Made by a program: the position numbers and the translations under genes. Of a stretch of 64,000 bases of DNA, positions 50,012 through 62,434 are shown piece after piece; position 1 is the stretch's first letter, and the number at the start of each line of letters is the position of its first letter. Source of the stretch: Acanthosoma haemorrhoidale (taxonomy: Eukaryota; Arthropoda; Insecta; Hemiptera; Acanthosomatidae); contig OV884012.1 of NCBI GenBank assembly GCA_930367205.1, forward strand, positions 31,964,796 to 32,028,795, in the 5' to 3' direction. A model generated the notes under the pieces. That model saw nothing but the letters and a program-made list of their open reading frames with translations. It ran no database searches and had not been told where the DNA came from.

Positions 50012-53000
50012 TTATGTGTATTATTGCTTGATAGGTTTCAACATTGCTTACATAACAGATATTTACAACACTACGTTCTTAAGTCTGCCTATTTTCCTCG
50101 ATATCAGAGCAGTAGGTGCCACTTTTAGAGCTGGAAAGGGTGTTCATTGAATATAGTCCTTCTAATAATTCAGATAACAGGCCGAATATTGATTCTAAAT
50201 CAATGCCCTATGATGTAAGATCAGAACTAAATCTTTATCCTATAAAGAGAAACCTTTGGTAATATTCGTAAACCAAGAAAATTCCACACGACAAAAAAAA
50301 AAAAAAAAACATAACCTAAAAGAGAAGGGAAACCCATGATAATAAATGTTTTTCCGAATAACCATACAGCCATTTTCCGAAGTGAAGGTGGTGGTGTAGA
50401 AAAGAGAGGATGTGGATTCATGTTATTAGCAGTGTTATAGAGGTCGGGTTGGATATGGCGACTGGCCAACTCGTGGCATTTCCACCTAAGCAACGGTGCA
50501 ACACTGGCCCTAACGAGCCCACTATTTCTCAGAATGAAAAGGGCTTGTTCCTTGTTGCAAAAAGCTTTTCTGCTATTTTTCTCATCACGCATATAAGTTT
50601 CAAAGCCATATTGCCATTATCATGAGTTTCCTTTGACTTGCCATCTTTTTTTTCTTTGTAATAATGTATTTCAATTATACACTATATATTTTATAATTTT
50701 AGTACGTTAATAAAATATGAATACTTATGTCTGAAAATGACTAAAGTTCCCTGTTTTGATCACCCTCTCAATCAAAAACCCCTCATCGATAAAAAAAGGA
50801 CGATCGTTAGTGTGGCGTTAAGTGAACCCCAGTCCTGCACTAATTGGACAAATGCAGGACCCGATTGAATAATTGCGGAGAGTGCCTCAACACCGATGCA
50901 TGTTTGCATCGCTCCAGAAATAAATAGTAGTCCTAAATATCTGCGGGTTGGCTTTTAAGGGCTTTATTGTTGTTGTCGTATTTTAAAATCAAAAACCCTC
51001 TTGTTTTCCCTTCTATCGGCCTGTCAGTTCTGATCCTTGAAATTTGACATAAAGGTCTTATTTAATACTCAGAAAAATAGGAAACTATAGCGATACTCAT
51101 AAAACATACTTAAGAGTTATTATTTAATTATTTGATTAATTTTAGAGATACGTCAAGCCAAAATGGCAACCCTTAATTGTGTGATGCATCAAACTTATCT
51201 TAAATTTTTATTTATCATAACTAAGGTTAATTTTAATTTCAATTGCTTACAAACTTTTGTTGTTTTAATTATGTAATCAATTGTATTTTGAAATTAAACG
51301 GTTGCTATATACATTTACATCCACAACTATATACAGTTACCGAATTAATTGCAGGTAAACTTAAAGGAAAATATTGCCATCATGTATATGATTTTTTATT
51401 ATGATACATTGTGTATTATATTATGGTTTGGCAATGAACTTGAGTCATGTTTAATACACACCAGATTAAGTTTATTGTATGTTGAACTGGAAGCTGCAAG
51501 AAAGACGTGGAAACCGCTGCAGCAACAACGGTACTCACAATTAACTCGGAGAACATACGTGTATAGTAAATATACATTTTTAAAAATATTGTTGGGAGAC
51601 AAATAATTACGTATTACAACAAAATAATGTCATATATTGATTTTTTAATCAATAAAACCGCTATTATAGTATACACATAGGATTTACATAGCTATTAATG
51701 GCGTTCATGGAAACATAAGAAAAAACAATTTAATCAAGTTAAAGTTCATGTTACATTTTTCTGAATTACTCTATTCTATGTGGAATCAATATCAGTTGTA
51801 AAGTTCATTCCTTGAAGGTATTTTGCAATATGAAATAATGTTAAAAAATGTTAGGAATGTATAATGAAGTCTACATACCAAAGTAAAAGAGGGAAGGGGT
51901 AAGAAGAAGGAAATGCAAAAATGAAAACGTATACCTACGACCCAAATCGTGGGTTGTATTCAAACAGATAATGTAAAATCGGTTACCCATGGCTGAGCAA
52001 TTAATAATAGATTTCACCGTGAGGCATCGCTTTCATTCGGATTTATTTTATTTAGGTAGTCTAAAGGGAATCATCCAATGACATAAATTATGAGTAAGAT
52101 AATATTAAAGATGTATATAAAGATTAGTTTGTCTGAGGTGCTGACCAGTTACAAGATATACCCACCATTAAGACAAACTTACTAAAGTAGATTGTTTTTT
52201 GACAAAATAATTCTCCCCCTTTCGGAGTTGCGTGTGTGGTATCATCAGGTCTTGAGTTTCAAAAAGGGCCAAAGATACACCCCTCAGAGCACACGCCCAT
52301 ATTACGTATTAAAGCGCACAGGCGGAGTGCTCCCGCCAGGGGTTTCCTCCTAGAGATGGCGTGAATTGTTAACGAGTCTATCACTAACTAACACCACCAC
52401 CGGCCATATCGCTTCAGATCTAAAATGTATATTTAATTACTGAGCAGGCTGTCCGGAGCTGAGAGAAATCTCATTATCCCCCCTCGGATTTGTATCGCCC
52501 GCTATCATCCCTCCAGCCGACTCATCCTGAGCGTCCCTTTCTTTTTGCAGCGATTGGAAATCGATCCTAAATTATTCACGATTATTAGATCGTATTAATT
52601 TCCGGTATATTTAGTCACAAGCTCACTTTCAGAATTTTGTCTTTTTTATTACCCCTTAATAAAACTAATTTTATTTTCATATTTTACAAGTGAAAATGGT
52701 CTCAAAGACAAGAACCTTTACTAGAAAAAACATATGATGAGACAAAAGTTTAAAAAAAAAATTTAATGAGAAGGAAATATAAATTAATCAATTATGTACA
52801 AGAATACTGCAGTCGAATTCTGTAGCATGCGTAAACAAACGCAAATAAATAAAAACACATTCCCTAAGACACTATTTTTTTTAGTAGATTCATACTTTCA
52901 AGATGGTCAGTATTAAAGGAAAATTAAACGATTATGATGTCTCAAATTCACTTTAAAAAAAAACACTACATTTTAACTTGTACAGACAATATCGGCTTGC

Positions 53001-54433
53001 TTTGGGAAATTTCTGAACAGAATTCATGCCACAATGGCTCTTCATCTGTCTAACTATTTGGACGTGTACTGAAACTTATTACCCCTAGCATAATAAAAAT
53101 GTTGCCTTGAAAGCGTAACCCAATGGTTGCATCTGTCTAAGTTGAGTTAGCTAGTAGTGGAGGGGATTACCGGGATGAATCTTGGGCAGGTGCGCATAAC
53201 TCTCCCCACAACCTCACCGGCAAACTCAACTCGCCCTGACCTGAAAAGGTAAATAATAATCTTTACTAACAAAAACTCATTACATTAAAAGCAACTGGTT
53301 TTAGTTTGAATCTAAAACATTTATGAGTGTGGCCTGGACATTGACTCATTGCGAAATGAGTATTATACGATAATCATAATAACATCATACCACTCCAAAA
53401 AAAAATTAAAATTAAAAAAAAAAACATTGTGTAGTTCAATGGTCGTTTTGTCAATGGTCAAGCAAGATTTTATTTGTTTATCGATATGATTTGAATATAC
53501 ATATCATTGAGCTTTAGTTTGATTCGAGATTCGAGATCTGGCATGCTGACCCATTATAAAACAATGAAACTCCACAGTATATTGGAGAAGACACATCATT
53601 TGCGATTCTCATCCTTAAAATACTATCGAGAAATTACCGTGAAGTGCGTCGAAAACAGTACATCAATGCATGGTATCTCTATTGTTTCTGACTGGACTAT
53701 AAGAGAGGACTACGTGAGCGGTTCCTTTAGCGCCATAGCTGGTGTTGTAGAGCAGATCCAATAAGGAGAGCTCCTTCAATTATTGCTCTGCTTCCTCGGT
53801 TCTATATCTCCGATGATCATTGTCTAAGATTCGGGAGAGTTATTGGAGTAAGAGTTGGATAACCACAACAATCCATTGAGGTATGGAGTAACTCGTATGA
53901 TATTCAACCATAATCAAAGTTATTGCTTAAAGAATGGTTATATGAAATCAACTAAACCTAACAATGGCGTCGAAAGGTTTAGCCATTTTTTTTAGATGTA
54001 ACACATTGAAAATTATATTATATTGGCTAAAAAGTCCTTATGTTTGGTTTCTATGTCCATTGCTGACAACTATTATTTCAAAGGAATCATACTCTAAGAT
54101 ATGTTTGGTCATATACTTTTAGATAATACGATCTCTAATAATAAATCATTGCTATTAAATTGAAACCGAATATTAAGATGATCCAAATGGCTGAAAATAT
54201 TATCTTCATTCCATATTAAAATACCCTAATTCTTTAAGGTTGGCAAGGTTTTATAAGTTAAGATCCGGTTTATCTTTGTTATTTTGATTTGTTACTGCCA
54301 TTCGAAGCTACTCAAATATGGCTACTGGTCATTTTCAGCTAATGTGTATGATGTATTCAACCCACATATTCTTTACCATCACGAGTATGTTTATTATTAT
54401 ATATAATCATGGAAATATTTTTTTTAGTTTCAG
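50012..54433. other. End of intron 2
   Basis: Mostly AT-rich. 52220-52560 is GC-richer without exon features. 53040-53130 resembles 18270-18400 (old repeat). ORF 53507-53764 is open for 85 codons but without a recognised motif or good splice sites. Confidence 0.4.
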
Positions 54434-54795
54434 GAGTGGTAAGTATGATTGAGACGATCCCGGTGGCTGCGGCGACAGGGCGAAGGGTGAGCTGGGTTGG
54501 GGCTAAAACCAGAAGAGCAGCTCAAAGCCTCAAGGCGCTCGCTCGCCAGCGCAGCCTCAGCCTCGAGAGCGATGGCGAGCTGCTTAGAGCCGAGCGACGA
54601 AGTGTGTCACTCAAGAGTTCGCCGCTTGTTTCCCCACGGCCACCGTCTGTGCAGCCTCCGGAAAAGGAGCGCTCCATCTTCATCGAGCTCCGTAGGTCTT
54701 CTGAAATATTCAAAAGCATCCTCCTCAACTTCTCCATGAAGGAACAAGACACAGAAGAAGGGGACGAGGAAACGACACCGGGCGATGAACCACAG
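54434..54795 (+). CDS. Ankyrin-repeat gene, exon c
   Basis: A 362-bp exon with acceptor TTTTTTTAGTTTCAG before 54434 and donor CCACAG|GTAAAG at 54796. In the frame inherited from exon b it reads VVSMIETIPVAAATGRRVSW, then a basic Arg/Ser segment (RSLSLESDGELLRAERRSVS), a Pro-rich segment, an amphipathic helix (IFIELRRSSEIFKSILLNFS) and an acidic end. The RS-type and acidic linkers contain many possible phosphorylation sites. It ends in phase 0, matching exon d. An internal ATG at 54446 means it could also be an alternative first exon. The plus 54497-54739 and minus 54522-54830 ORFs are shadows of this GC-rich exon. Confidence 0.8.
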
Positions 54796-56084
54796 GTAAA
54801 GAAACGTTTCGACCAGACAAGTTTGGCCATTTCAATTCACTTCAGTAAAAGCAACTAATGATTTGTTTCCTTGACAATCTCCATTTGACTCCTCCAGTCT
54901 AAATCTCATTCCTTATTCTCTTGCCCCGTTATCTTCTTCTCATCTTACTTGTCAATCATCAACGATTCAAGCAAAGAAAGCGTTCTCTTTCTTGGACCAA
55001 ACTTAAAAACAAAGCGTATCTCTGTTGTTACCCCAAGATTTATTTCAGGACAGTGTTTCTTATTTTGTTACCTTGCTTATTACGCTCCCCTCATTTTTGA
55101 AAAATCTGTTGGAAGACTGGTCACTATCTGCCATTATTAATTCCCAATAAACATATATTTGTTCTAATACATAGTAATTAAAAACTGTCAACGTTAATGT
55201 AGTGGTAATAAAATTAAAAATTGCTAATAGTATAAGTATAAAATATCAAAGTTAAATCACTAATAGTAGTGTAAACACGTGGTCTGAATAGCAGGAAGGA
55301 GAGTTAATTAACTGTAAATAGCAAAGCGAACAGAAGCTTGCAAGAAACGACCCGTTTATGAGGGGAGTGCACCAAATGCACTGTGATTTCCTAGTCTCAC
55401 CCAGCTATGAGGGAGGGTATTAAATGAAATGGGGAACCCTACGCCATTGAGGACAACTGGCTCAGTGGTGAGCCTAGATGCAGTAAGATAGTTATAGCTC
55501 CTTAGATCAGATAGATCTGGCTCGACACTAAAGCACCAAGGGTTTATGCCTGCTACTGCGTACAGTCATTCCTTTTCATTTCCTTATACACTGGCATACC
55601 TACCTTAACGATTTTGGAATAATATCTGAAGCTATTATGCATTTAATTGTTAGTTCATCTTATTGTTTTATGGTTTTATTATTACATTGCTATTACATTG
55701 CTCTTTCCACGTTGCTAAAAACTGAACTCCGTTGGTTGATTTTCACTATACTTATCTAATAAAATAGAATAACCTGTATTATTTTTTAATTATTTTTTCA
55801 AAACTTGTACCACTAACCTGCGTAGTATCACATTTCTTAGCTTTACGGGAGTGAAGCTTCTAATGAGCTCACATTAGCTATAATGATTAACACTACCGTT
55901 AAAGATATGAATGTCCATGGTTCAAACGTAAACGTTAAATTTTCCATGACTTGATCCTCTGTTAAGTGTGCAACAAAGAAGTAACATTTCATAACTGATA
56001 CCGTATTTGGAGTACAATGATTATCTTTTGATTGGTGAACTATTGTACATTCTGTTATTTTAGTCGTTTTTTTTTTGTTAACAG
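54796..56084. other. Intron 3
   Basis: 1289 bp, AT-rich, ending in the acceptor TTTTTTTTTGTTAACAG at 56084. It holds a tRNA-like fragment near 55453-55560 (separate entry) and nothing else recognised. Confidence 0.6.
55453..55560 (+). repeat. tRNA-like/SINE-like fragment
   Basis: A perfect A-box-like TGGCTCAGTGG at about 55458-55468 is followed some 50 nt later by the imperfect B-box-like TGGCTCGACACTA. Its body and ends are not defined. Possibly a tRNA-derived SINE relic. Confidence 0.3.
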
Positions 56085-56411
56085 GTAGACGTCGCGGAAC
56101 TGCTGGCAGCCCATGACCGCCTGAGGACCCAAGAAGAAGAATTTTCCACTTCCTCAGCATCCTCTAGTTCCTCGGCCATCAGCTCCTCCTCCGAAGACGA
56201 GGCTGAAACAGTACCAGAGGACGCCTCCGTGGAGGCGGATTCAAGGATCAAGCTGAACCCCACCCTGCCCCCGGACAAGACGGCCGGCCTGGCAGAGAAC
56301 TACACCAGACCTTACCTCTTCACACTGCCCGTGCTATTCCTGGCGGTCGTCCGTGGCAACCCCACCCTGGTCTATCTGCTGCTTAAGTACGGAGCCGCCG
56401 TTAACTTTCAG
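56085..56411 (+). CDS. Ankyrin-repeat gene, exon d
   Basis: A 327-bp exon (109 codons, phase 0 at both ends) with donor TTTCAG|GTCAGT at 56412. It begins VDVAELLAAHDRLRTQEEEF, continues through a Ser-rich, acidic stretch and NPTLPPDKTAGLAENYTRPY, and ends in an ankyrin repeat (LPVLFLAVVRGNPTLVYLLL then KYGAAVNFQ). The repeat is cut at its end by the intron, so further repeats are expected in exons beyond this window; none was found in 56412-64000. Together exons a-d encode about 363 residues of an ankyrin protein that I cannot name. Orthology to any specific family would need a search. Confidence 0.85.
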
Positions 56412-57209
56412 GTCAGTTTAAATCTCGTCAATGTAACCCTTTTCCATGTTTGATATTACTCAATTACGGTCAGGGAGAGATAGAATATGAGAGAAAAATA
56501 GTTAATTAGTGGATGCTCTAAGGTGTTTCTTAATCCTTCTTTCTTTAGACCTACCTTTATGCCTGAACTCAACAACAAACAAACTATTACTTTACGCAAA
56601 GATAAGTAGCCTCGTTTGGTTTTAGTTTTTAATTGTACCGGCAAGGCTTTTCTAGCATCAACCATAAACTAAATTGTATTTTTTGAAATTTATAAAAAGG
56701 AAATGAAGGATGTACAAAGTTAAACAAATATCAAAAGATGTTGGCGGGGCTTAAAGTGAGTTTCCCAAACGACCGTGATAATTTTCACTAAAACTTCATT
56801 TTATTATTGCAGTTACTGAGAATTGCCTACTTTACAAATTTAAAACCATGTATTTGAATAAATCATTCTTATTTAAAGGGGTGTGAAATATGTTTGTTAT
56901 TTTCACCACCCCAATCGTAGAACATAGGCCCTCTCCATTTAGGTCGGTATTAGTTTACAGCGTTAACTGAGTTTATCATCACCGTCATAATTATCATAAT
57001 TATCATCGTGGATTTTATTTATAACTCAGTCAAAAATAGGAAATAAAAACTAATATTAATAATAAAAATAATTAATATAATTCTAAGTGAAGCAATAGAG
57101 CAGCTACATAAATATAATTATAGACTGAAACCCTTCTTTACACTTTAGTATCTACATTAAAATAAATTCACAAACAGCAGTTTCAATATGTAACGATGAA
57201 TGTAATATA
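56412..57209. other. Intron 4 start (open)
   Basis: AT-rich, no gene or known repeat. Confidence 0.45.
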
Positions 57210-57211
57210 TA

Positions 57212-58447
57212 TTGGGGTTGGGAAGAAAGTAATTTCGTTGAAATAAAATTTTATACAAAAAATGATTTTTAATCAGTCAAATATCTTCCATTCTGATTGA
57301 TGACCTTTTGTAATCTTTCTAGTAACTCCCATCTTTAACATGATCCCGCGCTCATAGAACTTCTGGTCTTATCAGAAAAAAACTCAACCAATTGCGATTT
57401 GAGGTCATAGTTATTCCTGAACTTTTTACCATTTAAGAAACTTTGTAAACTTTGAAATAAATGATAATCCGATGGTGCAAGGTCAGGGCTGTATGGGGGA
57501 TGCGACAACTTCCCAACCAAGCTCCAATAGTTTCGTACGTATTGCTAAAGATGAGGCCTTGCATTGTCGTGGTGGAATACCATTCCTTTGCAATTTGCCA
57601 ATTCTGGCCTTTTTCTTTGATTGCTTCCTCCAATTTCATAAGTGATTAGCAGTAAACATCTGAGTTGATCGTTTGGTTGTATGGAAGCAGCTCAAAATAC
57701 ACTTTTGTAATCCCACCAAATTAACAGCATAATCTTTTTCTGATGCGATTCAGCTTTCAATATGGTTTGTGCTGGTTCACCATGCGGGGACTGCATGCCA
57801 ATGATAATTCGTTAAAAAAAATGGTCAATTGCATTACATTTGAAATGTGTATCACAAATATTGATTCGTTGTGTTGGGTGAATTTCTTTGAATTCGTGCG
57901 GAACCCAAATATCGAGCTTCTTAACAAGTCGATGTCTTGGACTTAACAAGCTCGATATTTAGAGTATATGCTTTTCAATTGTTCCGTGTGATACATTTAA
58001 CTGTTTTGCAATCCCTCCCACAGTTATACGAGGATTCGATTCAATTATGGCTTTCATTTTGTCATCATCAACTTCAAAAGGTCAACCAGAACATTGGTCA
58101 TATTTCAGTGAAAAATCTCTGGAACGAAATTTTTTAAACCAATTCTGACAAGTGCGATCTGCTAAACAATCAACACCATAAACTTCACATATCTCTCTGT
58201 AAGCCTCAGCCGCTTTCTTGCCTTTATGAAAATAAATAAGTAAAATGTGTTGAAAATACTTATTTTTGCACTCCCTGTTAAAACTGACGGTTGTAAATAA
58301 AATTACACGGAATTTCTTTCTATAACAACTTTAAAGTATCGACAACCAAATCTCAAAATACAAATATTCTAACATTGTCAAAAGAATAAAGAAACAAACA
58401 TTACGCTATCTACTGGTGCGAACCAAAATCAGTTTCTTGCCAACCAA
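57212..58447 (-). mobile_element. Decayed mariner transposon
   Basis: 1236 bp between TA dinucleotides (57210-57211 and 58448-58449). The ends are inverted repeats: TTGGGGTTGGGAAGAAAGTA on the left, and TTGGTTGGCAAGAAACTGAT as the reverse complement of the right. The minus strand encodes a mariner transposase with an N-terminal helix-turn-helix region (about 58250-57990), the middle catalytic part, and the diagnostic YSPDLAPSDYHLF near 57457-57496 that contains the last Asp of the D,D34D triad. Frameshifts and stop codons interrupt it repeatedly, so it is dead. The ORFs on the opposite strand are shadows. Confidence 0.92.
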
Positions 58448-58449
58448 TA

Positions 58450-59714
58450 AGTTTAGATTTCAGACTTGGGACATGAATTATTATTTAGGAAGAGATCACT
58501 AAAACACCTGAATTATATTTTAGTAGGACTTCGAAATTAGTCTCAACAAAATATTAGTAGCAATATAGTAATAAATAAGTAGTGTAGTTATTTTGAATAA
58601 ACATTACATTATTAGTATATTTTCATAAATTAAAACTAATTTGCCATACCATTCTGAATATTGGAAATTCCCCCCGAGAGAAGAGGCTATGCGACACATG
58701 CCGAGGCTATGCCCACACATTTCAGCAACACACCATATCTGCCTCGTTCTGCTTTCGAATATATGTAATATTTAATCACATGCTTCAACAAAACCATAAT
58801 TCGTTTTAATCAAACGGAATAATCATAATCACATAGCATTCACATTAGACTTGACTTTGACCTGAGGTTACATATGATACTTCCCTTACAAGAAACATGT
58901 ACTTTCAAACAAAAAACAGAAACGTGGAAAAATGGCACAAAAATTTCATATTTCTTTACATATATCTCGGTTTATTAACAAAACTCAATAGTATATTTAC
59001 ATATTTTAAAGGTTTTAGACGCAAAAAGAATTACACGAAAGTGATGTTTACCTTAAGTTAATGGATTCATATTAATGCGAAATGAAAAGTATTCCTTTGA
59101 GGCTTTTATTGCAGGTAGGATTTTAAAATAAAATAACTAATTGGAAAATATACAATTTTTACTTCTAATTTGAGTAATCTAATAAATGATTTAAGTGAAC
59201 TTTAACTATTTATTTATTGTTAACTCAATAATTTTGTGTATTATAACAGTATACTTTCACGAGCTGTAATTTATTCAAGAATGGATCGAGAAAAGCATTA
59301 TAGAATTTTCTTGCCAGTTAAAAGTTTTGAATAAGTAATTAAACCTAAAAAAAACTTTTTTTTATCAGGGTGGAGATTTTATCCTTATGTACTATCCCGG
59401 GGAGTGGTGGGGGGAGTGGTGGGGGGAGGGGTTGATGCGAACAAAAGAGGTTCTATTTTAGTAGAGGAAACCAGCTCGCTTTTTATTTACCATCACATGT
59501 TAAGCAATATATGTACGGTTGAAAAAATGATTTTCTAATCAGTTTTTAACCCCTACAGTATTATATTGTAAGTCATATAAGTAATAAGTTTGGTACAAAA
59601 TTCCAAACGCATTTGATGAGATCCAGCTATCCATATAGGCTCGTCCATTTATATTATTTATTTTAATTTACATAAATTTTCATCTGGAAAATGGTCATTA
59701 AATTTTTTATTTAT
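58450..59714. other. Intronic/intergenic AT-rich sequence
   Basis: No gene seen; contains the G-rich repeat at 59399-59431. Confidence 0.45.
59399..59431 (+). repeat. G-rich 12-bp repeat with G-quadruplex potential
   Basis: Four runs of at least four G separated by AGTGGT, AGTGGT and A: GGGG, GGGGGG, GGGGGG, GGGG. This is a textbook intramolecular quadruplex pattern built from a 12-bp tandem unit. Confidence 0.8.
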
Positions 59715-60069
59715 AAACAACTTTATTAAGATGAAATTACAATCTGCCTTAATACTTAATAGGCAATAAATAATTGAGATAAATGTTTTCATTCATACCA
59801 TATTTACAATTCATCATTCATTCGCACATTCATACAATATTTACAAACAGTCCAGGGGCCCCCTAAGACCACATGGTTGTTGCCTCCCTCGCATGCGAAA
59901 GAGGAAGCGGAGTCTTGGGATGTCCCCCATGCTCCCCCACCAGCCACGCCACCAAATACGAGGGAGGCCGACGAAGACCGCGAGAGCCCCATACGCTCAG
60001 GACATGATTGGAGAAACTGGCCATTGCCAGGACTCCCACTGTTGCGCATTTATAGGCCACTTCCGTTTC

Positions 60070-62434
60070 AGTCTCCGAGAAGGATTATAGGGATGAGTGG
60101 AGCACTGCAATGACTGTGCTACAGGATTAGGGTGGTTGGATAGGTTACTATGGAATTTCGTGAATTTGGAAGGGATGAGTTCAAAAATGTAGGGTATATT
60201 AAGATCATGATGAAGGGTCTTGTTGCTGACGTAATAGGGGGTATTTACTATTGTTCTCCGGACTATTGATTGAAAGGATTAGATGCGCTTGATGTTCGAC
60301 TTTTTGGCTGCCCCCCATAGCTCTATTCCGTATGTACAGATTGGCTTAAGTATAACTTTGTAAATAAGTAGTTTATTTTCTCTTGAGAGATGGGGTGTTT
60401 TTGAAAGGTTTTGGGATGCTATATCAGGGTCTGAGTGGGATGGCAAGACTGCAGTGTCATCTGCAAATGTGCCAAGAAGGTATTGGGGGTAGAGGGGACA
60501 TCAGCGGTGCATAGATTATAGAGGATGGGACCCAGGACGCTGCCTTGTGGAACTCCTGCTTTTATGGGATAGTAGCTAGACTATTCTAAACCACAGCAGA
60601 CTTAGAAGAAGCGGTTTGAAAGATTGGACTTTAGGATTAGGAAAAACAAAAGGGTCAGTGGTAAATATGTTTTGAGCTTGTAAAGGAAACCTGCGTGCCA
60701 AACCCTGTCAAAAGCTTGAGCTATGTCCAGAAATGCAGCAGTGCAATACTGTTTGGATTCGAGGGATAAGAAAATGTGATCAACAACGCGAAGGCCTTGT
60801 TGAGTAGTGGAATGTTGTTGACGGAAGCCAAACTGGTGTATAGGAAATAGGTTTTTGGATTCGACAATTGGCATTAGACGTTTTAAGAGAAGTTTCTCAA
60901 ATATTTTTGAGAGGATAGGGAGTAGGCTAATTGGACGGTAAGATAAGGTGTCGTTGGGTGGTTTTTCGGGTTTGGCGAATAGGACAATGATGGAGTGTTT
61001 CCAGAGGAGAGGAAAGTGCGTCGTTTGGATAATGCAATTATGGATGTAGGTTAGGAAGATTATGGCTTTAGGAGGAAGTTGTTTGAGAATTTGAGGAGTA
61101 AGAAGATTATATCCAGGGGATTTTCTGTAAGTTAAGTTTTTCAGAAGGTATTTGACCTCAGAGGGGTTAACGGCTTTTGGTAGAAGTGAGAGAGGTATAG
61201 GTGAAGTGAGGTAATCTTCTACAGTTGTGCTATGAGTATGGTTTTGATGAGAAAGGTGCAGAGCAAATTCCTCCGACCTATCTCCATCCGAAGCCACAAA
61301 GGCCCATCATCACGACGGAGTGGGTGTGAAACAGGATGCTAATTTAGGGTTTTTCAGTTACATTCCACAGGGAGTTATCCCTGGTAGAAAGAGAGGAGAG
61401 GTGGGAATTGAAGGAATTGGAACGGAAGGACGCCAATTGCCGCTTTACTAGTCTGCTCTACTGATTGTATGAGCGGCGATCAGCATGATGTCGGGATCTT
61501 TACCATACTGTTCTGGAATAGCGTTTGGATTGGATTACGTCTTTGAGATGTTGAGGTAAACAATGTTGATTGTGATTTTTCAGATGACGGTGGGACGACG
61601 ATCCCTCCCAAGCCGACCTCTGAACCACAGTAGTGAAAGCATGCACTGCATCGTCAAGGTCTTGGGATGTATTCAGGGACACTTTGAGGTCAACGGAGCC
61701 TGTAAAAAACTGGCGGTAGTGGTCCCTATCGACTGGGCCCCTAATAAATTAAGGAGGAGGTAGTTTGTGAATTGGTCTTAAGGAAATGGTTAATAATAAA
61801 GGGCTTTGATCGGAGGAGAGGTCATCGAAGCGTTTGAGTGAATAGTTTAGTGTTCCTAAACTATTGCAGAAGAAGAAGTCTAGGAGATCTGGATTTCCGT
61901 TGGGATCTGATGGACAATAGGTGGTTGTGTCAGGAGAGATCGTGGAGCAATGTTTCCGTGTGAGTGCAGACAGCAAAGGACGTCCGCGTGTATTCGTGGA
62001 TCTTGACCCCCCAGTGTTGGTGCTTCGCATTAAAGTCCCCACCCACAAGGAAACAATGTCCGATGGAGGCTATAAAGGAGATGAATCGGAAATCGGAAAT
62101 GGATTTATTGGGAGGGCAGTACATGATGCTAGAGTAAGGGGGAAAGGGAAGGTGCTGGATTGAAACTGCAGTGGACTGAAGGAAATCATGTGCTACCAAA
62201 GGAACTATGTGATGAGAAATGGAGTTATGAACAATGACAGCGGTACCTGCATGAGCTCTTCCATCTGGGTGATCAGTTCGATAAGTCTGGTACTGTCAAA
62301 CCGTAAATGATCGTTTACTCGTAAGTCTTGTTTCAGTAATGAGAGCTACGTCGATGTTCTGTCAGTTTGTTAGTGTGGGTGCGAATACCATTCCCATTCC
62401 AAAGGAGAATAGATAAGGAGTCGGAAGGATCCAC
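60070..62434 (-). pseudogene. Jockey ORF2 of copy G, broken
   Basis: Endonuclease then reverse transcriptase. The endonuclease keeps GGDFNAKHQHWG near 62050, but the SDH catalytic motif is SDQ (SSDQSPLLL), so the catalytic His is lost; copy A keeps it. The RT motifs SYRPISLLPILSKIFEKLLL, HQFGFRQQHST and AFLDIAQAFDRVWH lie in one 231-codon open stretch (61297-60602). GVPQGSVLGP and FADDTA follow after a stop. A deletion near 60400 removes the YLG/LDKRLTW region. Several other frameshifts occur, so it is not functional. Confidence 0.9.

Noticed and set aside
53507..53764. 85-codon plus ORF
   Set aside because: No domain, no convincing splice sites, composition like the neighbouring non-coding DNA.
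54497..54830. Additional plus and minus ORFs over exon c
   Set aside because: Shadow frames of a GC-rich coding exon whose own frame fits the splice phases.
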